The translations under genes and the position numbers were made by a program. From Chitinophagaceae bacterium (GTDB lineage: Bacteria; Bacteroidota; Bacteroidia; Chitinophagales; Chitinophagaceae), in the NCBI GenBank assembly GCA_017989935.1, contig JAGNOY010000102.1, positions 1 to 7,049 on the forward strand: 7,049 bases of DNA, written 5' to 3'. Shown here one piece after another: positions 1 through 5,925 of this stretch. Under the pieces are notes generated by a model. The model saw only the letters and a program-made list of their open reading frames with translations, was not told where the DNA came from and did not search any database. Each line of letters opens with the position of its first letter. The stretch's first letter is position 1.

Positions 1-2
1 AA

Positions 3-293
3 GCTGATGCCGCCATCATCGAAGAAATAGATAAATTGAAAGCTGAAGTCATTACTGAGTCGGAGTTAGAAAAAATAAAGAATAAAGTAGAAAGCATGAT
101 TGCTTTTGAAGATTTAAGTTTGTTAAGTAGGGCAAATAATTTAGCATTTTATGAATTGCTTGGTGATGCCGAATTGATGAATAAAGAGTTTGATAATTAC
201 AATCGTGTTACTGCATCAGAAATTCATGAAGCGGCCAATCAAATTCTTGATGTTAATAATTCAAACACCTTGTTTTATTTGGCTAAGAATTAG
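3..293 (+). CDS. M16-family zinc peptidase-like protein, C-terminal fragment
   Basis: This is the last 96 codons of a gene that enters from the left edge. The frame is open from base 3, before the first usable start-like codon (TTG at 36), so the true start lies outside the window. The visible part is helical and charged, with a segment around ELEKIKNKVES, then LSRANNLAFYELLGDAELMNKEF, and ends in a short strand (NTLFYLAKN) just before TAG. From memory this pattern matches the C-terminal domain of Bacteroidetes M16 (pitrilysin/insulinase-like) peptidases, where a helix is followed by a final beta strand reading like VLYYLPK. The HxxEH zinc site would be in the N-terminal half, which is not visible, so it cannot be said whether this is a catalytic subunit or an inactive partner. 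Many such proteins are exported to the periplasm; no signal can be seen here. The family call is fairly likely but rests on a short fragment. Confidence 0.65.
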   Translation, partial: ADAAIIEEIDKLKAEVITESELEKIKNKVESMIAFEDLSLLSRANNLAFYELLGDAELMNKEFDNYNRVTASEIHEAANQILDVNNSNTLFYLAKN

Positions 294-334
294 TCTTTCT
301 ACGAATTGTATTTTATAAGACGAGACTAATTTTT
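288..334 (+). terminator. Possible intrinsic terminator overlapping the M16 stop codon
   Basis: A perfect 9-bp inverted repeat, AATTAGTCT (288-296) and AGACTAATT (323-331), is followed by further T residues to 334. The left arm includes the TAG stop codon. The 26-base loop is long and the stem is AT-rich, so termination may be weak. An alternative pairing of GTCTT with AAGAC lies inside it. The position right at the gene end supports the call. Confidence 0.45.
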
Positions 335-382
335 AAGTTATTCCCGCATGCACACTTTTTTACCTCAATGCTATGTTGTATT

Positions 383-510
383 GTGGCAACGATAGAACGG
401 ATACCCCGCATCCTGAGGCTTTGCGAAGGAGCGGCGTAGGAGTGATAGCCTGTCCGGCTTTTCTTTGTATCTTAAATGTGACAGACGGGCGTGTGTGCCA
501 CCCAAAAAAA
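383..510 (-). repeat. Structured intergenic repeat, copy A
   Basis: Read on the minus strand, this GC-rich element begins with a run of seven T followed by GGG (510-501) about 48 bases past the asnS stop codon, in the same direction as asnS. Its ends pair: GTGGCA (501-496) with TGCCAC (388-383). Inside are two hairpins. The first pairs GTCTGTC (486-480) with GACAGGC (454-448), seven pairs including one G-T. The second pairs CCGCTCCT (434-427) with AGGA-GCGG (414-406), eight pairs with one bulged base. Two similar single-stranded segments separate them (450-435, reading GGCTATCACTCCTACG, and 407-390, reading GGGGTATCCGTTCTATCG). Copies B and C share the T-run/GGG start, terminal pairing and segment pattern. 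A 61-codon minus-strand frame across it looks like chance. Confidence 0.7.
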
Positions 511-558
511 TAATACGATAAAGTAGCTGAGCTCTTCAATAACAAATACTATGCAAAC

Positions 559-1986
559 TTAAAACTCACAATTGTTAGGCGTTCTAGGAAATGGAATTAC
601 ATCTCTGATATTGCCCATGCCTGTAACAAATTGCACCAATCTTTCAAAGCCTAAACCAAAGCCTGCATGTTTGCAAGTTCCGAACCTTCTAGTGTCTAAA
701 TACCAGAACATTTCTTTGGTAGGAATATGCATTTCTTTCATGCGTTGCTCCAATTTATCTAGCCTTTCTTCACGCTGAGATCCGCCAATAATTTCGCCGA
801 TGCCAGGAGCCAAAACGTCCATCGCAGCAACAGTTTTTCCATCATCATTCTGACGCATATAAAAGGCCTTGATTTCTTTTGGATAGTCAGTGACAATGAC
901 AGGCTTTTTGAAATGCTTTTCAACTAAATATCTTTCATGCTCGCTTTGCATATCAATGCCCCATTTTACATCATATTGAAATTTCTTTTTCTTGTATGCC
1001 GGCGACTCTAGTAAAATGTCAATAGCTTCAGTATAAGTCACACGTTCGAAATCATGATTCAATACAAAATTCAACTTTTCTATCAAGCCAAATTCAGCTC
1101 TATCTTGGGTGGGTTTTTGCTTTTCCTCTTCTGCTAAACGAGCATCCAAAAAGGCAATATCATCAGGATGTTTTTCCATGGCGTAACGAATTACATACTT
1201 CATCATGGCTTCTGCTAAATCTGCATTATCTTTTAATTCGTTAAAAGCCACTTCGGGTTCTATCATCCAAAATTCTGCTAAATGTCTTGCTGTATTTGAA
1301 TTTTCTGCTCTAAAGGTTGGACCAAATGTATACACTTTGGTAAAGGCCATGGCAGCTAATTCTGCTTCTAATTGACCACTTACAGTTAAGTTCGCGCTTC
1401 TGCCAAAAAAGTCTTGAGAAAAATCTATCTCCTTGTTTTCGTCCAAGGGTAATTTATTTAAATCTAAGGTTGTTACTCGAAACATTTCGCCGGCGCCTTC
1501 AGCATCACTCGCAGAAATAATCGGTGAATGAATATTTAAAAAATTTTGCTCTTGAAAAAAAGAATGAATGGCATAAGTCAAGGCATTACGTAATCTAAAT
1601 ACACTGCCAAACGTATTCGTGCGAAAACGCAAATGTGCAATCTCGCGAAGAAATTCTAAACTATGTTTTTTAGGTTGCAACGGATAAGCTTCTGCATCAC
1701 TATCTCCCAAGATCTCAATCTTTTCAGCAGTCATTTCTACTTTTTGTCCCTTTCCTAATGATGCAATTACTTTTCCCGTCGCTGCAATACAAGCTCCATT
1801 GGTGATGCGCTTTAAGAGGGCTTCATCAAACTTTGTAAAGTCTACTACTACTTGAAGGTTGTTGTTCGTACTTCCATCGTTCAAGGCAATAAATTGATTG
1901 CTTCTAAAAGTTCTTACCCAACCCATCACGGTGGTTTGATAGTCGACTTGCTCGCCTGTAAGGATGCTTTGTATTTCTGTTCTCAT
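559..1986 (-). CDS. asnS: Asparaginyl-tRNA synthetase
   Basis: A cytoplasmic class IIb aminoacyl-tRNA synthetase that activates asparagine with ATP and charges tRNA(Asn). The 475-residue length is close to the usual 460-470. An N-terminal OB-fold for anticodon binding covers about residues 10-93 (VMGWVRTFRSNQFIALNDGS). The catalytic core follows: motif 1 region around SPIISASDAEGAGEMF (154-169), motif 2 at 221-245 with FGPTFRAENSNTARHLAEFW and its FRxE arginine, and motif 3 at 441-468 with GFGLGFERLVQFVTGM. The RAENSNTxRHLAEFWMxEPE stretch is characteristic of AsnS rather than AspS, and the insert around 176-195 resembles that of enterobacterial AsnS. The ATG at 1986 is preferred because the OB-fold needs all of the visible N-terminus and a TAnnTTTG box ends seven bases upstream. 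It is transcribed alone, convergent with the M16 gene and divergent from purN. Nothing appears broken. Confidence 0.98.
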   Translation of the reverse strand: MRTEIQSILTGEQVDYQTTVMGWVRTFRSNQFIALNDGSTNNNLQVVVDFTKFDEALLKRITNGACIAATGKVIASLGKGQKVEMTAEKIEILGDSDAEAYPLQPKKHSLEFLREIAHLRFRTNTFGSVFRLRNALTYAIHSFFQEQNFLNIHSPIISASDAEGAGEMFRVTTLDLNKLPLDENKEIDFSQDFFGRSANLTVSGQLEAELAAMAFTKVYTFGPTFRAENSNTARHLAEFWMIEPEVAFNELKDNADLAEAMMKYVIRYAMEKHPDDIAFLDARLAEEEKQKPTQDRAEFGLIEKLNFVLNHDFERVTYTEAIDILLESPAYKKKKFQYDVKWGIDMQSEHERYLVEKHFKKPVIVTDYPKEIKAFYMRQNDDGKTVAAMDVLAPGIGEIIGGSQREERLDKLEQRMKEMHIPTKEMFWYLDTRRFGTCKHAGFGLGFERLVQFVTGMGNIRDVIPFPRTPNNCEF

Positions 1987-1993
1987 AAGAGCG

Positions 1994-2001
1994 CAAAAAT
2001 A
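1994..2001 (-). promoter_or_regulatory. Bacteroidetes-type -7 box of asnS
   Basis: The minus strand reads TATTTTTG, a perfect match to the TAnnTTTG consensus of the Bacteroidetes primary sigma factor. Only seven bases (CGCTCTT) separate it from the asnS ATG. No TTG is found at the usual 17-23 base distance upstream, so the -33 element is degenerate. With the start of transcription a few bases past the box, the mRNA would have almost no 5' leader. Confidence 0.6.
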
Positions 2002-2053
2002 AAGGATACGAGGTGTTTGTTCCTAATTTTGATTGGACTAAATTTTAGTCTTG

Positions 2054-2134
2054 TTTTTTGGGCGGCAGGCAGGCTTTTCGCTACAAGTCCTCGCTCCTTC
2101 GTCGCTGTGAGCTTTTTGCTGCAATCCTTGCCGC
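2054..2134 (+). repeat. Structured intergenic repeat, copy B
   Basis: The shortest of three related elements starts with six T and GGG (2054-2062). Its terminal arms pair: GCGGCAGG (2062-2069) with CCTTGCCGC (2126-2134), eight pairs with one unpaired base. It contains the clearest view of the internal duplication: GGCTTTTCGCTACAAGTCC (2072-2090) and AGCTTTTTGCTGCAATCC (2110-2127) are near copies, separated by a small hairpin (GCTC 2093-2096, GAGC 2109-2112). The hairpin seen before the first unit in copies A and C is missing. It shares CGAAGGAGCG (minus strand) with copy A. It lies in the divergent region, upstream of both the asnS and purN promoter boxes. A 107-codon plus-strand frame across it (1852-2175) overlaps asnS and is not a gene. 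Confidence 0.7.
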
Positions 2135-2215
2135 AGTTTTTAGTTACCGCATATGAACATGTCTATTTGAATTAACGGACTGATTTTCATGTAAGCAGAA
2201 TTTGATTTTTAGTAT

Positions 2216-2248
2216 TTGTCATTCTCACATCAAAATGAGTTATTTTTG
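2216..2248 (+). promoter_or_regulatory. Promoter of the purN cluster
   Basis: TTG at 2216-2218, a 22-base spacer and TATTTTTG at 2241-2248 match the Bacteroidetes TTG-N17-23-TAnnTTTG promoter. The leader would be about 45-50 bases. A weaker second candidate lies closer to the gene: TTG at 2268-2270, 20 bases, then TATTTTTA at 2291-2298, which would start almost at the ATG. Confidence 0.6.
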
Positions 2249-2301
2249 TCGCTGTCGTTTTTTACTATTGAGTCGCACTATTAATAAACCTATTTTTATT
2301 C

Positions 2302-2871
2302 ATGAAGAATATTCTCTTATTTGCCTCTGGAGGCGGAAGCAATGTGAGGGCCATCCTTACTTATTTTAAAGATCATGCTTCTTATCATTTTCCTTTAGTG
2401 GTCACCAATCGAACTGATGCTGGGGTAATAAAAATTGCCCAAGAGTTTGGCTTGGATGTTTTGTTAGTCGATAAAGATATTTTTGAATCCGCAGTGTTGC
2501 TTGATACCCTAGATTTATATAAACCCGATTTACTTGTATTAGCTGGATTCCTTTGGAAAATTCCTGAATATATGGTGGAAGCGTACAACAACAAAATTGT
2601 CAATATTCATCCCGCTTTATTACCTGCATATGGCGGAAAGGGCATGTATGGTCATTTTGTGCATGAAGCTGTAATTGCTGCTAAAGAAAAAGAAAGCGGT
2701 ATGACAATTCATATGGTCAATGAAAATTACGATGAGGGTATCGTGTTGCTTCAAAAGAAAGTGAGCATTACCAAATCAGATAATGCAATAACGTTAGCTG
2801 CTAAGGTGCTTGCGCTCGAACATGAGTGGTATCCTAAGGTCATCGAAAGTTTACTCATCAATTTGAAATAA
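2302..2871 (+). CDS. purN: Phosphoribosylglycinamide formyltransferase (GART, folate-dependent)
   Basis: Catalyses the third step of purine synthesis, moving the formyl group of 10-formyltetrahydrofolate onto glycinamide ribonucleotide in the cytoplasm. At 189 residues it is slightly shorter than E. coli PurN (212) but complete. The N-terminal phosphate-binding stretch FASGGGSNVRAI (7-18) is present. The catalytic triad known from E. coli (Asn106, His108, Asp144) is seen as N101 and H103 in NIHPALLPAYGG and D144 in NENYDEG, with H137 before it. The YGGKGMYG loop after the catalytic motif is the form I associate with Bacteroidetes PurN. The ATG at 2302 places the glycine-rich motif at the normal distance from the N-terminus. 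It is the first gene of a tight cluster; the stop is 11 bases before the dehydrogenase start. Confidence 0.95.
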   Translation: MKNILLFASGGGSNVRAILTYFKDHASYHFPLVVTNRTDAGVIKIAQEFGLDVLLVDKDIFESAVLLDTLDLYKPDLLVLAGFLWKIPEYMVEAYNNKIVNIHPALLPAYGGKGMYGHFVHEAVIAAKEKESGMTIHMVNENYDEGIVLLQKKVSITKSDNAITLAAKVLALEHEWYPKVIESLLINLK

Positions 2872-2882
2872 GTCACAGATTT

Positions 2883-3656
2883 ATGCATAAAAGAACTGTC
2901 CTCATCACAGGAAGCACCAGCGGTATTGGAAAAGGAATTGCTATCGGTTTTGCCAAACTTGGTTACAATATTATTTTTAATGGACTAGAATCTAATGGTG
3001 CAGAAATTGCTAAAGAAATTGCAACGGAGCATGGTATTGAGTATTTGTTTTCACCTGCCAATTTGATGAATTCAGAAGAAATTCATGACTTGGTAAAAAC
3101 GGCTTTAGATAAATTTGCAACCATCGATATTCTCATCAACAATGCAGGCATTCAATTTGTAAGTCCTATTGAAGACTTTCCTGAAGAAAAATGGGAAGCG
3201 ATTCTAGCCATTAACTTAAGAGCCCCTTTTTTGTTAAGCAAACTGGTTTGGCCAAGCATGAAAGCCCAACAGTTCGGACGAATTATTAATATTGCTTCAG
3301 CGCATGGGTTTGTAGCCTCCGAAAATAAAAGTGCCTACGTGTCTTCAAAGCATGGATTGTTGGGTCTCACCAAAACCTTAGCTCTTGAAGGCTCTCCGTA
3401 TAATATCACTTGTAATGCAGTGTGTCCGGGTTATGTTCACACCCCGATTATTGATAATCAAATTGCAGATCAAATGAAAGCTACTCATCTTAGCGCAGAA
3501 GAAGTCATTAGTCAGGTGATGCTAGCCAAACAATCTATCAAAGAGTTTATTCCAATTGATCTTATCGTAAAGGCTGTCTTGTTTATGGCCGAAGATGATG
3601 CTCGATCCATTACCGGAACAACCATGCCCATTGATGGAGGTTGGACAGCTCAATAA
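2883..3656 (+). CDS. bdhA: D-3-hydroxybutyrate dehydrogenase (SDR family)
   Basis: A 257-residue short-chain dehydrogenase/reductase, predicted to interconvert D-3-hydroxybutyrate and acetoacetate with NAD+ in the cytoplasm. The Rossmann motif GSTSGIG is at 10-16, NNAG at 86-89, and the catalytic set is N111, S139, Y152 and K156. The specific assignment comes from substrate ligands known in Pseudomonas fragi HBDH (Gln94, His144, Lys152, Gln196). With a constant offset of three these are Q91, H141, K149 and Q193 here, all conserved. The segments NNAGIQFVSPIEDFPEEKW and the C-terminal DGGWTAQ also match that subfamily. ATG at 2883 gives the usual short N-terminus before the glycine motif. It sits 11 bases after purN and 9 before the hydrolase, so the three are probably co-transcribed. 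A related hydroxyacyl specificity remains possible but less likely. Confidence 0.9.
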   Translation: MHKRTVLITGSTSGIGKGIAIGFAKLGYNIIFNGLESNGAEIAKEIATEHGIEYLFSPANLMNSEEIHDLVKTALDKFATIDILINNAGIQFVSPIEDFPEEKWEAILAINLRAPFLLSKLVWPSMKAQQFGRIINIASAHGFVASENKSAYVSSKHGLLGLTKTLALEGSPYNITCNAVCPGYVHTPIIDNQIADQMKATHLSAEEVISQVMLAKQSIKEFIPIDLIVKAVLFMAEDDARSITGTTMPIDGGWTAQ

Positions 3657-3665
3657 ATTTATTAT

Positions 3666-4523
3666 ATGAACACGCCACTATTTTCTAGTCAACTAATTCA
3701 AGTCAATGACATCGATTTGCATTATCTACATTATGCTAATGAGTCATTGCCTAAGCTGCTATTAATGCATGGTCTCACAGCCAATGCACATGCCTTTGGA
3801 GGTTTAATACAGGCAGGTTTAGCAAAGCAATTTGAGGTGATCAGTGTCGATTTGCGTGGTCGGGGATTGAGCGCCAAACCTGCTTTTGCCTATAGTATTC
3901 GAGAACATGCTGAGGATATCATTGGCTTGTTAGATAATTTAAACATCGAAAGTATTTATTTATGTGGGCATTCTTTTGGAGGCCTTCTTTCTACTTATTT
4001 GGCTTATCATTTTCCAGATAGGGTGCAAGAAGTAATCGTGTTAGACGCCGCCCCAGAAATGAATCCGAAAGTGGCAGAGATGTTGGTACCCGCTATTAGC
4101 CGACTTGATATCAGATTTGACAATTTTGATGCGTATATAGAGAAGGTAAAACAAGCACCATATATTCATTTTTGGGATGATGCTATGCTGCATTATTATG
4201 AAGCAGATGTTGCTACCGCAGCTGACGGTTCAGTGGAGCCTCGTAGTAGTATTGCCGATATTACGCAAATTGCCATCGCTTCTTCTAAAGAGCCTTGGGC
4301 AACCTATTTCGAAGAAATGAAACAACGAACTTTACTCCTCAACGCTGTTGAAGAATATACTTTAGGACAACCGCTATTACCTGATTTTTTAGCAAAGAAA
4401 ATTGTACAAAAAATGAAAAATGCCTCCTATCTAGAAGTCGGAGGAAATCATCAAACTATGTTGTATGGCGAACATGCAAATGAGATTGTACGAGCCATAC
4501 AGGACTTCTTACTAGTGACTTAG
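3666..4523 (+). CDS. Alpha/beta-fold hydrolase
   Basis: A 285-residue single-domain alpha/beta hydrolase with no signal peptide, so probably cytoplasmic. The oxyanion-hole motif HG is at 35-36 (LLLMHGLTAN), the nucleophile elbow GHSFG at 101-105 with Ser103, and the catalytic histidine is probably H262 in VGGNHQTMLYG. The acid is less clear: the usual position after strand 7 reads LLLNAVEEYTLG, so it would be E229 or E230 rather than Asp, or alternatively D127 after strand 6. A cap region lies at about 130-215. The substrate cannot be read from sequence; esters, lactones or C-C bonds are all handled by this fold. It begins 9 bases after the hydroxybutyrate dehydrogenase, which suggests, without proving, release of a hydroxy acid for that enzyme. 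It is the last gene of the cluster; no clear terminator follows. Confidence 0.88.
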   Translation: MNTPLFSSQLIQVNDIDLHYLHYANESLPKLLLMHGLTANAHAFGGLIQAGLAKQFEVISVDLRGRGLSAKPAFAYSIREHAEDIIGLLDNLNIESIYLCGHSFGGLLSTYLAYHFPDRVQEVIVLDAAPEMNPKVAEMLVPAISRLDIRFDNFDAYIEKVKQAPYIHFWDDAMLHYYEADVATAADGSVEPRSSIADITQIAIASSKEPWATYFEEMKQRTLLLNAVEEYTLGQPLLPDFLAKKIVQKMKNASYLEVGGNHQTMLYGEHANEIVRAIQDFLLVT

Positions 4524-4876
4524 TTATTGAACGACCAAGAGTCTAATCAATACAATTACACATCTATTATTGACATGTTACAAACGTTTTTGACGATAAA
4601 TTCTTTATGTGGGAGACGGCCTAAGATTCGAGGCATAGAAAAATATTGAAAGCGAAGCCCAACTTTTATCCACTGTTTGAAGCACAAATGAATGTTGTTA
4701 TATTTCAAAAATAATTATGTGCGAGTTTGGATAAAAGTGGCGTAGATGAGATTATTTTTTTGCTCTCGTCATTAGTGACGAGACATTAAGGCAAAAGTGG
4801 AAAAGTAAACAGGTGTCTTTAGGAATAATCAATAGCTATTTTCATTGAATTAACTAAAATCAATCCATTTACTTAA
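4524..4876. other. Intergenic stretch with nested inverted repeats
   Basis: No gene is visible in this stretch between the hydrolase and the DUF4197 gene. From about 4660 to 4800 it holds ordered pairing: ACTTTTATCCA (4662-4672) with TGGATAAAAGT (4728-4738), a perfect 11-bp match, encloses GCACA (4682-4686) with TGTGC (4718-4722). Downstream is a perfect hairpin of 8 pairs and 4-base loop, TCTCGTCA-TTAG-TGACGAGA (4764-4783). AAAAGTGG occurs twice, at 4733-4740 and 4793-4800. The hairpin is preceded, not followed, by a T-run on the plus strand, so it is not a standard terminator. This could be an unlabelled repeat, a small RNA or the remnant of a mobile element. Confidence 0.5.
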
Positions 4877-4884
4877 TACATTTG
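4877..4884 (+). promoter_or_regulatory. Candidate -7 box of the DUF4197 gene
   Basis: TACATTTG matches TAnnTTTG exactly and ends 31 bases before the ATG at 4916. The nearest upstream TTG (4845-4847) is 29 bases away, longer than the normal 17-23, so the -33 element is uncertain. Confidence 0.45.
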
Positions 4885-4915
4885 AAATTCACTTTTTTAC
4901 CATAAACTATTTACA

Positions 4916-5704
4916 ATGAAAACCTACAACTCATTTAAAAAACTTAGCTTGTTCATGTTGATGATTTCTTTCGCTAGCCTGAACTCTCAAGCGCAAACTT
5001 TAAACGACTATCTTAAAAAAGCAGATAAATTGCTGAATGGGAAAAATGGTCAAAATGGCAATAATGGCGGCATTGGTAGCGGATTGGGCAGTGGACTAAG
5101 TAATACTGAAATTGTTGGTGGACTTAAAGAAGCATTGCAAATCGGAGCTAGAAATGCCTCTCAAAAATTAAATGTAACCAATGGTTTCTTTGGTAACCAA
5201 ATGATTAAAGTACTGATGCCACCTGAGGCTAGAAATATTGAAACAACCTTACGCTCATTCGGATTTAATAAACAATGCGATAAATTAATCCTTAGTTTAA
5301 ATCGCGCCGCTGAAGATGCTGCAGGCAAAGCAGTACCCATTTTTATCAATGCCATCACAAGCATGAATATCAATGATGCACTTAATATTTTACGTGGCAA
5401 CAAAAATGCAGCCACTGAATATTTAAAGCGAGTTACTACAGGGGCGCTTACACAAGCATTTCGACCTGTGATTCAGCAATCTTTAGGGAAGGTAGATGCC
5501 ACAAGATATTGGAACGATATTTTTACACTATATAATCGATTACCTATTACAAAAAATAAAGTCAATACGGATTTGCCCGCTTATGTTACTGAAAGAGCTT
5601 TAAGTGGTTTGTTTGTAAAAGTAGCGGAAGAGGAAGCCAACATTAGAACTAATCCTGCAGCACAAGTTACGGGTTTGCTGAAAAAAGTATTCGGCGGAAA
5701 ATAA
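4916..5704 (+). CDS. Secreted DUF4197 family protein
   Basis: A 262-residue exported protein of unknown function. A signal peptide covers about residues 1-26 (KK followed by LSLFMLMISFASL, with likely cleavage after SQA). There is no lipobox cysteine, so it is probably periplasmic rather than a lipoprotein. Residues 41-61 form a Gly/Asn-rich low-complexity linker. The rest is the DUF4197 domain: LSNTEIVGGLKEALQIGARNA (61-81), MPPEARNIE, LNRAAEDAAGKAVPIF (128-143), ITSMNINDALNIL, the GNKNAATEYL segment (161-170) and a C-terminal AYVTERALSGLFVKVAEEE helix (222-240). The family call is from recognised motif order and is firm; no role is established for it that I can state. It appears to be transcribed alone, with a candidate promoter just upstream and repeat copy C 21 bases past the stop. 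Confidence 0.88.
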   Translation: MKTYNSFKKLSLFMLMISFASLNSQAQTLNDYLKKADKLLNGKNGQNGNNGGIGSGLGSGLSNTEIVGGLKEALQIGARNASQKLNVTNGFFGNQMIKVLMPPEARNIETTLRSFGFNKQCDKLILSLNRAAEDAAGKAVPIFINAITSMNINDALNILRGNKNAATEYLKRVTTGALTQAFRPVIQQSLGKVDATRYWNDIFTLYNRLPITKNKVNTDLPAYVTERALSGLFVKVAEEEANIRTNPAAQVTGLLKKVFGGK

Positions 5705-5725
5705 GCTCTTCATGCTTGATTTTTC

Positions 5726-5833
5726 TTTTTGGGCGCCTTGCTTATTGTCCTTAGGGCCAATAAGCCACCGGGCTTTTGTTCCAAGCCACTGACCCAAAGC
5801 CGTCAGTGCGCTTTCCACGACAATCCCTGGCGC
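5726..5833 (+). repeat. Structured intergenic repeat, copy C
   Basis: Starts with five T and GGG (5726-5733), 21 bases past the DUF4197 stop and in the same direction. The terminal arms GCGCC (5733-5737) and GGCGC (5829-5833) pair. Two perfect hairpins lie inside: GCTTATTG (5740-5747) with CAATAAGC (5758-5765), extended by CC and GG, and CACTGAC (5787-5793) with GTCAGTG (5802-5808). The conserved unit occurs after each hairpin: GGCTTTTGTTCCAAGCC (5771-5787) and CGCTTTCCACGACAATCCC (5809-5827). Hairpin sequences have nothing in common with those of copy A, but their positions match. An 82-codon minus-strand frame here (5600-5848) runs into the DUF4197 gene and is not a gene. Confidence 0.75.
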
Positions 5834-5860
5834 AAACATGCTGCACACAACGGTATTGTT

Positions 5861-5889
5861 TTGTATTTATGATGTTAGTAGCAATTTTG
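5861..5889 (+). promoter_or_regulatory. Candidate promoter of the TPR gene
   Basis: TTG at 5861-5863, an 18-base spacer and CAATTTTG at 5882-5889 fit the Bacteroidetes pattern with one mismatch in the -7 box (C for the first T). A second TTG at 5856-5858 gives a 23-base spacer. The leader to the ATG at 5926 would be about 30 bases. Confidence 0.4.
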
Positions 5890-5925
5890 ACAAAAAAAAT
5901 GACTCCTTAAACAACGAAAATAAAA

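Noticed and set aside
360..545. Minus-strand 61-codon open frame
   Set aside because: It lies almost entirely in repeat copy A and its codons follow the repeat's structure; no start signal or domain. Frames like this are often over-annotated in repeats.
1852..2175. Plus-strand 107-codon open frame
   Set aside because: Antisense to the asnS start and then runs through repeat copy B; the asnS reading is certain.
4666..4735. DnaA boxes / replication origin
   Set aside because: TTATCCACT and, inverted, TTATCCAAA each differ by one base from TTATCCACA, but two near matches that form the arms of an inverted repeat, with no dnaA or AT-rich unwinding region nearby, are not enough.
4764..4783. Intrinsic terminator for the purN cluster
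   Set aside because: The perfect hairpin has its T-run before it rather than after it on the plus strand, and it is about 240 bases past the hydrolase stop. No T-run follows it on either strand.
5600..5848. Minus-strand 82-codon open frame
   Set aside because: It is the complement of repeat copy C plus the end of the DUF4197 gene; no independent evidence for coding.
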